Virus record (IMG/VR): IMGVR_UViG_3300044996_000496
Coordinates: 1 to 64,000 of that record
DNA from: a virus
Length of the DNA: 64,000 nt
Direction: 5' to 3' (one strand)
In this document: piece by piece, positions 1 to 6,982 of the stretch
Numbering within the stretch: the first letter of the stretch is position 1
Layout: each line of letters opens with the position of its first letter
The notes under the pieces: generated by a model
What the model saw: the letters and a program-made list of their open reading frames with translations, nothing else
What the model was told of the DNA's origin: nothing
Database searches by the model: none
Made by a program: the position numbers and the translations under genes

Positions 1-236
1 ACCCCCCCCCATGCTAACATTTGTTTCATGTTTAAAGCTTTAAAAATCAACCTGGGTTGGTCATCTAAAAAAATTTCCCCCTCTTTTCCTGTTTCATTTT
101 TTATCCATCCAGCCCGCTTCAATTCCAAAAATCCTCTCATAACTCCATTACACCTTTCTTTCTTCCCTCCTTTTGTTCTGGCCCCAGGCCCCTCAACCCC
201 TTCTCGCCGCTTATCTTAACTTTCCCTTTCTTTCCC

Positions 237-264
237 TTGACAGACAATCCCTTCCTATTATAGA
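237..264 (+). promoter_or_regulatory. Sigma-70-like promoter candidate
   Basis: A perfect TTGACA (237-242) is followed after 16 bases by TATAGA (259-264), close to the bacterial consensus. It points rightward into the early gene array, and would leave a leader of about 335 bases before the first gene at 607. The call rests on sequence match only. Confidence 0.4.
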
Positions 265-463
265 ACCTACTCCCCCCGTTTCTGCTAATTGGCGTTTTCA
301 AACTTAAAATCAAAAAATCTTTCATCCTAAAAAAATTTCGGGGACTATTTTTTGTTTCTTGATTTATATTAACAGTTAACTAGAGTTAAATTAAGTCGTG
401 CTCAGTAGGCAGTTTATCGAGGTGGAGACCGTCCATTTGGCTTCTGGAGGTCAAACTCAAGAG

Positions 464-477
464 TTGATCTAGATCAA
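464..477. promoter_or_regulatory. 14-bp perfect palindrome, possible operator
   Basis: TTGATCTAGATCAA is a perfect inverted repeat. It overlaps by three bases a second dyad, AACTC-AA-GAGTT at 455-466. Dyads of this size between a promoter-like site and the first gene are typical repressor or activator sites, but no regulator is identified and the function is inferred. Confidence 0.3.
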
Positions 478-606
478 GTATCAGTAACCAACAAAAAAAA
501 GAAGTGGAAAAAAAATCTGGTAGCAGTATAGAGTCTTCTCTTCTATCTCTCTCCTTGGCCCTCTCCTCCCTACTGACTAACAATAGAACGGTGGGGAGGA
601 TAAATT

Positions 607-1284
607 ATGAGTGTCAAGATTAAGGAGATCGGAATGAGTAGCCATTGGTCAAAGCGTCTTATATCTTTTGGCGTCCCAGAGGAGATTGTTGAATGGGCGC
701 AGGCTCAACCGGATTTTGCGACTGCGTGGCGTGAGTGTAAACGTGGAGATTGGATGTTATTGTTGATAGCGCACATAGATCAGTTTTTGGACGTCGATAG
801 ACTTCCTGTGCGAGCTAACGCCTTTGCCGATGCCGTTCATGATGCCGTTCTCGAAACCGACACTGCTCACACTATGACTCGCAACGAATGGCTTGCGCGT
901 CTTGCGGAAATCGTACGACAACATTTCTCAAATTTTGAGTTACCAAAAGAAAAAGTAATTGATGACGGATTGCGCGAAGCTCTTAAGAAAGCGAATTTCG
1001 AGTGTGTTAGCATGGTCGGGATGTTTTCTGAGGAATTCGACATTTTCGAGCGTCACATTCGGTGGTGGCATGGGCCGATTATCGATGAATTAGAAGATGA
1101 GATTACCTCTCTCCGCATTAAAATTGCTGAATACGAAGAATTGATGAATCTACAGCATGAACGCACTGCCGAAGCAGATAGATTATGGCAAAAAGAAAAT
1201 GGAAAAGAAAATGTTCTGCCTGACTTGGGGACTCTTATTGAATGGTTAATGAAACGAGCCGACCGGAGGACTGTTAATTCATGA
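607..1284 (+). CDS. Phage protein of unknown function with C-terminal coiled coil
   Basis: 225 residues, starting at an ATG behind a strong GGGGAGGA site. The N-terminal half contains a W-R-E-C-K-R-G-D-W-M-L pattern (about residues 42-52) that resembles a phage family I have seen but cannot name. The C-terminal part (residues about 155-200) is rich in E, K and L with heptad spacing and is probably a coiled coil. The segment EALKKANFEC (about residue 123) reappears as EALRRANYEC in the small gene at 2089, so the two share a module. First gene of the GC-rich early array; its stop overlaps the next start. Confidence 0.75.
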   Translation: MSVKIKEIGMSSHWSKRLISFGVPEEIVEWAQAQPDFATAWRECKRGDWMLLLIAHIDQFLDVDRLPVRANAFADAVHDAVLETDTAHTMTRNEWLARLAEIVRQHFSNFELPKEKVIDDGLREALKKANFECVSMVGMFSEEFDIFERHIRWWHGPIIDELEDEITSLRIKIAEYEELMNLQHERTAEADRLWQKENGKENVLPDLGTLIEWLMKRADRRTVNS

Positions 1285-1394
1285 AAAAAAGTACAAGAGA
1301 AACAATATTTAGTATTTTTGTTATTTTGAGTATTCTTTCTTTTGCGGGGCTGGCTGTCACTATTGTGAAAGAAATAGTTAAAAGTGTAAAATGA
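1281..1394 (+). CDS. Small single-pass membrane protein
   Basis: 37 residues. The ATG overlaps the end of the upstream gene, and the stop overlaps the next start as ATGA. A short basic N-terminus is followed by one hydrophobic segment (residues about 9-29) and a K-rich tail, so a single transmembrane helix is predicted. The tight coupling on both sides supports it as a real gene. Function unknown. Confidence 0.6.
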   Translation: MKKSTRETIFSIFVILSILSFAGLAVTIVKEIVKSVK

Positions 1395-1717
1395 AATACA
1401 CAAAAAAACAAATCAAGGTTATGCGTGCTCGCCTTCAGGAGTACGTGGACATCGGGTGGAACGCGGGGGTGGAGCCGCTTCAGGTGTGCCCGTTCTGCAA
1501 TCTGTTCGGCCCGAAACCTGGGAGTGGGTGCGGCTACTGTCCGGTGTATGGCGGGTGGGGCTGTAACGACTTCACCCCGATGGCTCGTCGCGAGCTGATC
1601 ATGGCCGCAGGCACGCGCTACGAGGAGGCGCATCGCGAGGCCGCTCGGGAGCATGCTCATTGGATGGTGCGTTGTTTCAACGTCGCCGACGAGGGCGGGG
1701 AATGGAGCATCGAATAA
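1391..1717 (+). CDS. Cysteine-rich zinc-binding-type phage protein, GC-rich copy
   Basis: 108 residues. Cysteines are arranged as CPFC (about 33-36), then CGYC (about 47-50), then a later single C, as in a structural zinc site. The C-terminus ends GGEWSIE. A clear paralog lies at 5183-5524, sharing LQEYVDIGWN near the N-terminus and the A-R-x-H-A-x-W-M/L ... GEWSIE C-terminus. This copy is visibly GC-rich and the other AT-rich, so the two have different compositional histories. Role unknown. Confidence 0.75.
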   Translation: MKYTKKQIKVMRARLQEYVDIGWNAGVEPLQVCPFCNLFGPKPGSGCGYCPVYGGWGCNDFTPMARRELIMAAGTRYEEAHREAAREHAHWMVRCFNVADEGGEWSIE

Positions 1718-1908
1718 AACTAAAATCGTGCCCGTTCTGCGGGAGCAGTGGAACGCTCAGTTACGAAGCGAGTGGTGAGAAAGGTGTCCGGGTCATCTGT
1801 AATGCGTGGAAAAGTTGTTGTGCCTAGGGTCCAATTGGGTTAACCGAAAAAGAAGCGGCATTGGCCTGGAACCGCCGGACGGGGAGTGGGGTGAAAAGCA
1901 ATGAATGA
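1702..1908 (+). pseudogene. Lar-family restriction-alleviation-like gene broken by an in-frame amber codon
   Basis: The frame from ATG 1702 reads a Lar-type pattern: SCPFCGSSG near the N-terminus, VICNAWKSCCA, then TAG at 1825-1827, then GPIGLTEKEAALAWNRRT and a stop at 1906-1908. Lar-type proteins have C-P-F-C-G, a second C-x2-C, x-G-P, then a T..EA...WN.R motif. Every element is present on both sides of the stop, so a single base change explains it. The family protects phage DNA from type I restriction in known cases (E. coli Rac Lar). It is a decayed gene unless the amber is suppressed. The start overlaps the upstream gene. Confidence 0.7.
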
Positions 1909-2092
1909 CGGCCAGGGAGATGCGACCAACACCTGTTCCTGCGGGTACGATCTCCGCGTGACTGTCCATTGTGGAACGTGCGGGAAAATCTACTCGCGAT
2001 GTCTTGGATGCTACCTCAAGACGCGCATGAACCGATGTCAATGCGAAGGGCAGATCAAGAAACACCCCGATTACGCGGAGGAGTGGGCATGA
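1901..2092 (+). CDS. Small double zinc-ribbon protein
   Basis: 63 residues with eight cysteines: CSC, CGTC, CLGC and CQC, consistent with one or two zinc sites. The start overlaps the end of the Lar-like frame and the stop overlaps the next gene as ATGA. Part of the GC-rich small-gene array. No enzyme motif; probably a small nucleic-acid or protein binding factor. Confidence 0.65.
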   Translation: MNDGQGDATNTCSCGYDLRVTVHCGTCGKIYSRCLGCYLKTRMNRCQCEGQIKKHPDYAEEWA

Positions 2093-2286
2093 GTGACGAA
2101 TTGTGCGAAGCGCTTAGGAGAGCGAACTACGAATGTAAAATTGCCTCTCTCCGCATTGAAATTGCTCATCTGCAAGAGATCGCAAGAAAAGCTATAAGCA
2201 AGAATTCCGAGGAAAGTATGGTGGAGTATGTTCTAAGTCTTCGCGCCGCTCTTCGCGAGATAGCGGGAGAGGGAAAACCACGATGA
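2089..2286 (+). CDS. Small coiled-coil protein sharing a module with the gene at 607
   Basis: 65 residues from the ATG that overlaps the previous stop; a longer in-frame start at 1969 would lie inside the upstream gene and was rejected. It begins MSDELCEALRRANYEC and continues with a charged helix rich in I, L and E. The EALRRANYEC segment matches EALKKANFEC in the 607 protein. Likely a helical accessory protein; function unknown. Confidence 0.6.
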   Translation: MSDELCEALRRANYECKIASLRIEIAHLQEIARKAISKNSEESMVEYVLSLRAALREIAGEGKPR

Positions 2287-2543
2287 ATTTGGCACAGAAA
2301 GCGGCCAAGTTAGACGAGGAAATAGAGTACATTGAGTATGAGTTTTCGTCGTACGAAATTGAACTTGCTAGACTTAATGCCATTCTCCGCGCTTTTCGAG
2401 AGGTGGCAAGAGAGGCATCAAGAAAGACGCTGCTACAACTCGTTCCAACTAATGACAACGTGATTGACCGCGTTCTCGCTGAAATGGAGTCGGAATCACC
2501 TTTTGCGATCTCCAGGGAGTTTGGTCTGGAACAAAAGCCATGA
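2283..2543 (+). CDS. Small coiled-coil protein
   Basis: 86 residues, overlapping the upstream stop by four bases. The sequence is dominated by charged heptad-like helices (EEIEYIEYEFSSYEIELARL). No catalytic motif. Part of the translationally coupled early array. Confidence 0.65.
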   Translation: MNLAQKAAKLDEEIEYIEYEFSSYEIELARLNAILRAFREVAREASRKTLLQLVPTNDNVIDRVLAEMESESPFAISREFGLEQKP

Positions 2544-2701
2544 TAGAAAAAGTGCTTTTTGTAGGGTTGATGCTTGCGACTTTGGTTTTGCTTATTGATG
2601 CGCTTGAGTCCAGAACTATTTTGGCTTTTGCGAAGTGTGTTTTAGGTATGTGTATTTGTATTTTTTTGGCTGGGGTTGTTGCGACAAAACTCTTACAGTA
2701 A
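2540..2701 (+). CDS. Small membrane protein with two predicted helices
   Basis: 53 residues. The ATG overlaps the previous stop. Two hydrophobic stretches, about residues 4-20 and 28-49, predict two transmembrane helices. Function unknown. Confidence 0.55.
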   Translation: MIEKVLFVGLMLATLVLLIDALESRTILAFAKCVLGMCICIFLAGVVATKLLQ

Positions 2702-2729
2702 ATGTTTGGAGCAGGTCGGAGCAGAATCC

Positions 2730-2972
2730 ATGAAAGATTTTCGCGTTATTGTAACTCTAGAATCACGCAACGGACTTTTGATATCATCGCTTGAGGAAAT
2801 TGACCGCGAGAAAAACAGAAAGATCTCTTCCAGTACGGCGAGTGCCTTGGCTCTAGTAAGGGCTTGTCGAAACAGCAAGGAAAAAACAATCCGGCTATTA
2901 CAACAAAAATGCCTAGATGACTTCTTGCATTATGAACGAGAGTTAGGCGAGGTCATGGAGGAGAAGCCATGA
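2730..2972 (+). CDS. Small charged helical protein
   Basis: 80 residues from ATG 2730. An upstream in-frame ATG at 2676 lies inside the previous gene, so the later start with GGAGCAG upstream is preferred. It is mostly charged helix with an alanine/leucine-rich centre. The stop overlaps the next start as ATGA. No recognised family. Confidence 0.6.
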   Translation: MKDFRVIVTLESRNGLLISSLEEIDREKNRKISSSTASALALVRACRNSKEKTIRLLQQKCLDDFLHYERELGEVMEEKP

Positions 2973-3148
2973 GGCGTAGATTCTGGGCTGTCGTCGAGAA
3001 GAGTACGGGGAGGGTGCGCATTGTAGCTCAACTGAATCTGCCCTCTGTTTACTGCACGAAAACGGATGCGCAATCGATGTGTCCTCCTGGCGGGGTGTAT
3101 GTTGTCCGAGAGGTCAATATCCTTGTCAAGAGAACTGGAAAGCCATGA
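2969..3148 (+). CDS. Small basic protein of unknown function
   Basis: 59 residues beginning MRRRFWAVVEKSTG, coupled by four-base overlaps on both sides. It looks like a compact beta-rich domain. No recognised family. Confidence 0.55.
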   Translation: MRRRFWAVVEKSTGRVRIVAQLNLPSVYCTKTDAQSMCPPGGVYVVREVNILVKRTGKP

Positions 3149-3315
3149 GTGCTTACATTGGGTACGTGATGCTCGTAGTTCTGCTTCTAGCTCTAATCCT
3201 GTCGGTGTGCCGTTCCGTTGGTGCAAGGCTGGCCGGGATCATGCTGGGTCTCGCGGTTGTCATTGTTGCGTGGTTTGTTGTGGCAGTCCGTTTGAGCATG
3301 GGGTCTAAACCATGA
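3145..3315 (+). CDS. Small membrane protein, tandem copy A
   Basis: 56 residues from the ATG that overlaps the previous stop. It begins MSAYIGYVMLVV and holds two hydrophobic segments. The next gene begins MSIFIGYVMLFL, so the two are tandem paralogs. A longer in-frame start at 3079 would lie inside the upstream gene. Function unknown. Confidence 0.6.
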   Translation: MSAYIGYVMLVVLLLALILSVCRSVGARLAGIMLGLAVVIVAWFVVAVRLSMGSKP

Positions 3316-3473
3316 GCATTTTCATTGGGTATGTGATGCTATTCCTCGCTCTCGTCGTGCCTCTTGTTTGGAGTTCATGGCGAGAAAGAAGCGGGAAGTT
3401 TATTTTCTGGTTTTTGGTTTTTTTGTCTATATGGGTTATGATCGCTGCGAGGCTTATCGAGGGGTTTAGATAA
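3312..3473 (+). CDS. Small membrane protein, tandem copy B
   Basis: 53 residues, overlapping copy A by four bases and sharing its N-terminal IGYVML motif. Two hydrophobic segments (about residues 2-20 and 30-47) are separated by a basic linker WRERSGK. The duplication suggests a small membrane complex or divergent alleles. Confidence 0.6.
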   Translation: MSIFIGYVMLFLALVVPLVWSSWRERSGKFIFWFLVFLSIWVMIAARLIEGFR

Positions 3474-3497
3474 GGCTCTGAGTGAAGGAAAAACCAA

Positions 3498-3818
3498 ATG
3501 TGTGAATGTTTGAAACGGGCCGATGGAACATGGCATGTTGATGAGTGTTGTGCTTGGCTTATGGACAACTGGCATGGTAAGGGACTTGAAGCCTATGAGG
3601 CTGGCTGGAAAGCTGCTTGTGAGGAATGCGCAAAAGCGTGTAGTACCGAAAAAGATATATTACAAGAACTACATGAGCGCGAGATAAAGACAGAACAGGG
3701 TACAATCTACTGCGAGGGCGCTTCAACCGGGGCTAAAATCTGTGCCGCGTTGTGCAACGCACTTGGAGAGCGTGGGTCGAAACAGGAGCCACAAACCGAT
3801 GCGAGTAATTACTTTTAA
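3498..3818 (+). CDS. Cysteine-rich phage protein
   Basis: 106 residues behind a GAAGGA site. Nine cysteines, with clusters near the N-terminus (MCEC, DECC) and in the middle (CEECAKAC), suggest metal binding. The tail is polar and probably disordered. It marks the end of the GC-richer block; genes after it are strongly AT-rich. Confidence 0.6.
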   Translation: MCECLKRADGTWHVDECCAWLMDNWHGKGLEAYEAGWKAACEECAKACSTEKDILQELHEREIKTEQGTIYCEGASTGAKICAALCNALGERGSKQEPQTDASNYF

Positions 3819-3836
3819 ATTAAAAGAAAGAATAAA

Positions 3837-4109
3837 ATGAGATATCTTAATATTTATCTTAACTCAGCAATTTGTCCACAGTGTGGAGAAAGAGTACCAG
3901 TTTTTAGTTCTTTTGGGGGTTATATATTTGTTAAACACTCTATACTTGCAGAAGAGGAAGTTAGTTCAATTGCATCTATAGAAAAATTTAAATTATGTGA
4001 ACCAGAGGATGGGGTAGAGCGGCGGTACATGAGCGATGAATTGGTTGATTTTATTATCTCGACGCTTGAAAACAATAATCCATTTATTGCAGATGTTCAA
4101 TATGACTAA
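3837..4109 (+). CDS. Small protein with N-terminal zinc-knuckle motif
   Basis: 90 residues with CPQCGE near residue 13, half of a zinc ribbon, followed by a charged C-terminal region. AT-rich, unlike the genes before 3.8 kb. No family recognised. Confidence 0.6.
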   Translation: MRYLNIYLNSAICPQCGERVPVFSSFGGYIFVKHSILAEEEVSSIASIEKFKLCEPEDGVERRYMSDELVDFIISTLENNNPFIADVQYD

Positions 4110-4170
4110 CGTTATTAAGTTTAACTGGGACAATATACAAAAAGAATACCTCAAAGGGCCGAGACCATGA
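4102..4170 (+). CDS. Possible 22-residue leader-type peptide
   Basis: The frame MTNVIKFNWDNIQKEYLKGP... starts inside the end of the preceding gene and its stop overlaps the next ATG as ATGA. It fills the otherwise unexplained gap of about 57 bases and may couple translation of its neighbours. Very short, so weakly supported. Confidence 0.25.
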   Translation: MTNVIKFNWDNIQKEYLKGPRP

Positions 4171-4625
4171 GTATGGAAAAGAAGTATTGTATAGCGTGTG
4201 TGCGTGGAATGGAATATCCCAAAGATCTTGTCTCTGCTACAACAAATGTAAAGAATATGCTTGATTCAATAGAAATAAGTATAAACATTTCCGATGGATT
4301 AACACTACTTATAAGTGGCTATATAAAAAATAACATAAACATGAAATATAAATGTGTTTTTGTTTATGAGTTTTCTAGTGTTAAATCTAAAAAAGATAAA
4401 AGGTTATCTACAGTTGAGAAACTATTAGTCGGATCATTTCATTTTGATGGATACGTAGATTTAGTAGACGATACAGATTTGTTGGAGAAAACTGTTCCAA
4501 GTCTTAAAAGTAAAGTAAAAGAAAAAGAAAAAGAATTTGCAAATCTAATGCAAAAAATTAAAATGCTATGTAGAGAACGCGATATTGATTTCAGAGAATA
4601 TTGCTCCCTACATTTTGGTGCTTAA
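4167..4625 (+). CDS. Phage protein of unknown function
   Basis: 152 residues. A short CIAC motif is near the N-terminus, a beta-rich middle follows, and a lysine/glutamate-rich helix lies at about 110-140. No known catalytic signature. Confidence 0.65.
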   Translation: MSMEKKYCIACVRGMEYPKDLVSATTNVKNMLDSIEISINISDGLTLLISGYIKNNINMKYKCVFVYEFSSVKSKKDKRLSTVEKLLVGSFHFDGYVDLVDDTDLLEKTVPSLKSKVKEKEKEFANLMQKIKMLCRERDIDFREYCSLHFGA

Positions 4626-4639
4626 GGAGTATAAACAAC

Positions 4640-4936
4640 ATGGTTCTCTGTAGAAATTGTAAGTTTTGGGAAAGAATAGATAAAAATGATGAAAATTATA
4701 TATTTTGGAACATGGAATTAGAGAAATTTATTGTCCCGAGTCATATTGGTCGTTGTTTGAATGAAAAGTTCATTTATGCCGGGGATCTTATGGACTGGTC
4801 TGACGTTGATCTGGACGGTTTTGGCTATATTGATACAGAAGGGCGTGATGCTTACTTCGGCACTGGTGGACTTTTTGGTTGTATCCATGGGGAGTTGCGC
4901 GATACCGCATTAGACATAAATGACTTCAACGAGTAG
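4640..4936 (+). CDS. Cys-His metal-binding phage protein (CRNCKFW type)
   Basis: 98 residues from ATG 4640, which has AAGGAG upstream; an earlier in-frame ATG at 4601 sits inside the previous gene. It begins MVLCRNCKFW and ends near FGTGGLFGCIHGE, with a central C. The CxxC near the start and CxH near the end suggest one zinc site, an arrangement common in small phage proteins. Role unknown. Confidence 0.7.
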   Translation: MVLCRNCKFWERIDKNDENYIFWNMELEKFIVPSHIGRCLNEKFIYAGDLMDWSDVDLDGFGYIDTEGRDAYFGTGGLFGCIHGELRDTALDINDFNE

Positions 4937-4945
4937 GTAAGGACA

Positions 4946-5182
4946 ATGTACAAACAATTTGGGGAATGGGGAAAAACACATTTTGTTGTAGATAGTTATT
5001 TTTTCTTAAAGGAAAAAAATGGAATTGAAGAAGAGGTTACCTATGCAATTGGAACACCCCATATACATATATCCATAGCCACAAATGGAGATTGGAACAA
5101 TTCTATTTGTTTGTTTTTGAGTTTGTTTGTTTGGCAGGTTCGCTTTACTTTATACTTACCGTCCAAACGAAGGAAAAGCTAA
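4946..5182 (+). CDS. Small protein of unknown function
   Basis: 78 residues behind a TAAGGACA site. The N-terminal half is polar and aromatic-rich. A hydrophobic stretch (residues about 53-70) may be a membrane segment, and the C-terminus is basic. It directly abuts the next gene. Confidence 0.5.
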   Translation: MYKQFGEWGKTHFVVDSYFFLKEKNGIEEEVTYAIGTPHIHISIATNGDWNNSICLFLSLFVWQVRFTLYLPSKRRKS

Positions 5183-5524
5183 ATGCGGTACTCAGACGAT
5201 CAAATTGCGGTTATGTTAGAAAGGCTTCAGGAATACGTCGATATTGGTTGGAACAATACACCAAGACAACTTGGCTTGTGTCTATTGTGCCAATATATGA
5301 AAAATAGATCTGGATTTGACTGTGAAAAATGTTTTCCGTGCCCATTGGCTTTAAAAAATGGTTCGCCAGGATGTATGGGCAAACATAGACTACGTAGATT
5401 GTCCATACGATATTCGGGTGAGTCAAATGACTCTGAGGCCAGAAAAGCTGCTCGTATTCATGCCCGTTGGCTCATGAAATGCTATAATGCTGCGGACGAG
5501 AATGGAGAATGGAGTATAGAATAA
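5183..5524 (+). CDS. Cysteine-rich zinc-binding-type phage protein, AT-rich copy
   Basis: 113 residues, a paralog of the gene at 1391-1717. Shared landmarks are LQEYVDIGWN near residue 16, a CxxC and further cysteines in the middle, and the A-R-x-H-A-R-W-L-M-K-C-Y-N-A-A-D-E-x-G-E-W-S-I-E C-terminus. It has an extra cysteine-rich stretch between these. Start ATG follows GAAGGAAAAG. Confidence 0.75.
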   Translation: MRYSDDQIAVMLERLQEYVDIGWNNTPRQLGLCLLCQYMKNRSGFDCEKCFPCPLALKNGSPGCMGKHRLRRLSIRYSGESNDSEARKAARIHARWLMKCYNAADENGEWSIE

Positions 5525-5571
5525 TATTTAAAAAATAACAAACTAAAATTACAACCTAAAAGGATAAAAAA

Positions 5572-6054
5572 ATGAAAGACAATACTGTAGTTTTCAACGA
5601 TGGCAAAGATGAAGATGCATATTATGATCCTACTGATTATTTTATTAGTGGATTTCGAGATGATCCTAGAAGAGCGTGTCATTTTCTTATATGCGTAATG
5701 ATAAAGTTGATGCATGAAAGCAACAGAAGTGCAATCAAGGTTACTAATGAGGATTTAGATCTTTTTTCTACTCGTAATATAGCTTGTGCAGGAAATGGAA
5801 AAGATTTTTCTATTATTATGCTTTTGGATGATAAGGATTTTGATGAGAACGATTGGGTCAATATGCATTTAATAAAAGAAAAACTTAAAGATGAATTAAC
5901 AAACAGTGACGTTGACGCTTTATTCGATCATTACGGAAGCCCGTTTGCCAGAAGAAGAAAAACGCCGCAAGAAATTGAGGAACAACGCCAAAAAGAGTTG
6001 TCTCAGTCTGGTTCTGATGACGGCAACGAGCAGAGGGGGCAGGGGGCTGACTAA
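5572..6054 (+). CDS. Phage protein, member of a small paralog family in this genome
   Basis: 160 residues behind AAAAGGA. The core (about residues 30-90) has a helix, then a V-x-x-E-D-L-x-x-F/I pattern, then a strand with AGNGKDFSIIMLLDD. The same arrangement occurs at 10258-10635 as AGNGTDSSIVAIPD. The C-terminal 40 residues are charged and low-complexity (RRRKTPQEIEEQRQKE). A third, weaker relative may be at 12685. Function unknown. Confidence 0.7.
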   Translation: MKDNTVVFNDGKDEDAYYDPTDYFISGFRDDPRRACHFLICVMIKLMHESNRSAIKVTNEDLDLFSTRNIACAGNGKDFSIIMLLDDKDFDENDWVNMHLIKEKLKDELTNSDVDALFDHYGSPFARRRKTPQEIEEQRQKELSQSGSDDGNEQRGQGAD

Positions 6055-6149
6055 CAAAGAAAAGCCTTTGCAAACAAAGTGGAACCACTTGACCATTGTG
6101 GGGTACAAGTGTCAGGGGGCGACAGTGGGCAGAAAGGTGTTATTGTAAA

Positions 6150-6842
6150 ATGAATGTTCTGTTAACGCAATACAAATCTGAGTATCATAAAATTCCAAGT
6201 ATATTCAAAAGAAATCTAGAAACTAAAAAGTTTATTTTTGGACAATTTACCTCTCCTGAGCTTGAATTTTTAGCGAATGCTGATATTTGGTATGCAACGG
6301 AAAAAATAGATGGAACAAACATAAGAATTATTTGTGACATATCGGATAAAACTGGCCCAGATAGCGTTAGCATACAGTTTCTTGGGCGACATGATAATGG
6401 CCAAATCCAGCAGCCGTTAATCGGTAGGCTAAGTCTATTATTTGCAAATAGGCAATTAGATTTTCTAAACAAGTTTAAATGTGGACATATTGTACTTTAC
6501 GGAGAAGGTTACGGGCATGGAATTCAAAAATACGGAGATTTGTATAAACAGAATGACGTCGGATTTATTTTATTTGATGTTAAAGTAGATGGCTGGTGGC
6601 TCAGGCGAAAAGATGTGATTAATATTGCTGAGTTTTTTGGAATTCCATATGTTCCCACTCTTTTTATTGGAACTCTTAATAGAATCGTGGATGAAATGGT
6701 TGCAACTAAAGCAGATCAGATTGAGTCCCTTGTGTCCGAGTGTCCTCGCCCAATTGAAGGATTGGTGATTCGCCCTAAAGAAGAGCTGTTTACTCGCGGG
6801 AAACATAGGATAATAACAAAGATCAAGTATTCAGATATTTAG
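6150..6842 (+). CDS. RNA ligase (nucleotidyltransferase superfamily)
   Basis: 230 residues. Motif I is EKIDGTN with the adenylated lysine at residue 52. Further motifs visible are LYGEGYG (motif III/IIIa region), FILFDVKVDG (IIIa), EGLVIRPK (IV) and the lysine-rich end ITKIKYSD (V). This matches the RNA_ligase/Rnl2-type catalytic core, which seals 3'-OH/5'-phosphate RNA ends using ATP. It is shorter than T4 Rnl2 and lacks the extra C-terminal domain. ATG 6150 with AGAAAGGTG upstream is preferred to the in-frame ATG at 6096. In phages such ligases repair tRNAs cut by host defence nucleases. Confidence 0.88.
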   Translation: MNVLLTQYKSEYHKIPSIFKRNLETKKFIFGQFTSPELEFLANADIWYATEKIDGTNIRIICDISDKTGPDSVSIQFLGRHDNGQIQQPLIGRLSLLFANRQLDFLNKFKCGHIVLYGEGYGHGIQKYGDLYKQNDVGFILFDVKVDGWWLRRKDVINIAEFFGIPYVPTLFIGTLNRIVDEMVATKADQIESLVSECPRPIEGLVIRPKEELFTRGKHRIITKIKYSDI

Positions 6843-6866
6843 ATAAAAACACAAAAAGAACAAGTT

Positions 6867-6961
6867 GTTGGGGAGGGGGCAAAAAAGTGAGTTGGGTCTT
6901 GGTTGCCGGGATCGCTTCTTCCGGCCCCTATTTTGCCAAGCCTAACGCCCCCCTCCCCGAC
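6867..6961 (+). ncRNA. Long nested GC-rich hairpin, possible structured RNA
   Basis: Three stacked helices can be drawn by eye. The outer pairs GTTGGGGAGGGGG (6867-6879) with CCCCCTCCCCGAC plus one bulge, ending at 6961. The middle pairs GTTGGGTCTTGG (6891-6902) with CCAAGCCTAAC (6936-6946), with one bulge. The inner pairs GCCGG (6905-6909) with CCGGC (6921-6925). It sits between the RNA ligase and the next gene, whose ribosome site follows directly. The GC content is far above the surroundings. It is not a standard terminator because no T-run follows. It could be a processed or cis-acting RNA, or a DNA cruciform. Confidence 0.45.
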
Positions 6962-6982
6962 TTTTGCGTTTAAGGAGAAAAA

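Larger units (their letters stand above)
1..606. other. Gene-free, pyrimidine-rich leader region
   Basis: No convincing gene lies here. The top strand from about 60 to 330 is strongly C/T-rich, and the few open frames are low-complexity with no ribosome site. It starts with a run of nine C. It holds a promoter-like pair at 237-264, a TAGAGTTA element at 381-388 (the reverse complement of the 18.5 kb repeat core), an AACTC-AA-GAGTT dyad at 455-466 and a perfect palindrome at 464-477. It ends with the strong ribosome site of the first gene. It reads as a regulatory or leader region upstream of the early gene array. Confidence 0.55.

Noticed and set aside
28-583. Short open frames on both strands in the left leader
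   Set aside because: They are low-complexity translations of C/T-rich DNA without ribosome sites or recognisable domains.
1825-1827. Genome-wide amber recoding
   Set aside because: Many genes end with TAG and are followed at once by another gene or ribosome site, for example at 6842, 18516 and 19132. Recoding would fuse or extend them.
5906-6148. Frame reading KWNHLTIVGYKCQGATVGRKVLL before the RNA ligase
   Set aside because: The end of this frame resembles the start of a small phage protein family, but most of it lies across the 5572 gene in another frame and it stops abruptly. At most it is a short remnant.
6867-6961. Retron or group II intron RNA
   Set aside because: No reverse transcriptase or intron core lies nearby; only the hairpin itself is supported.
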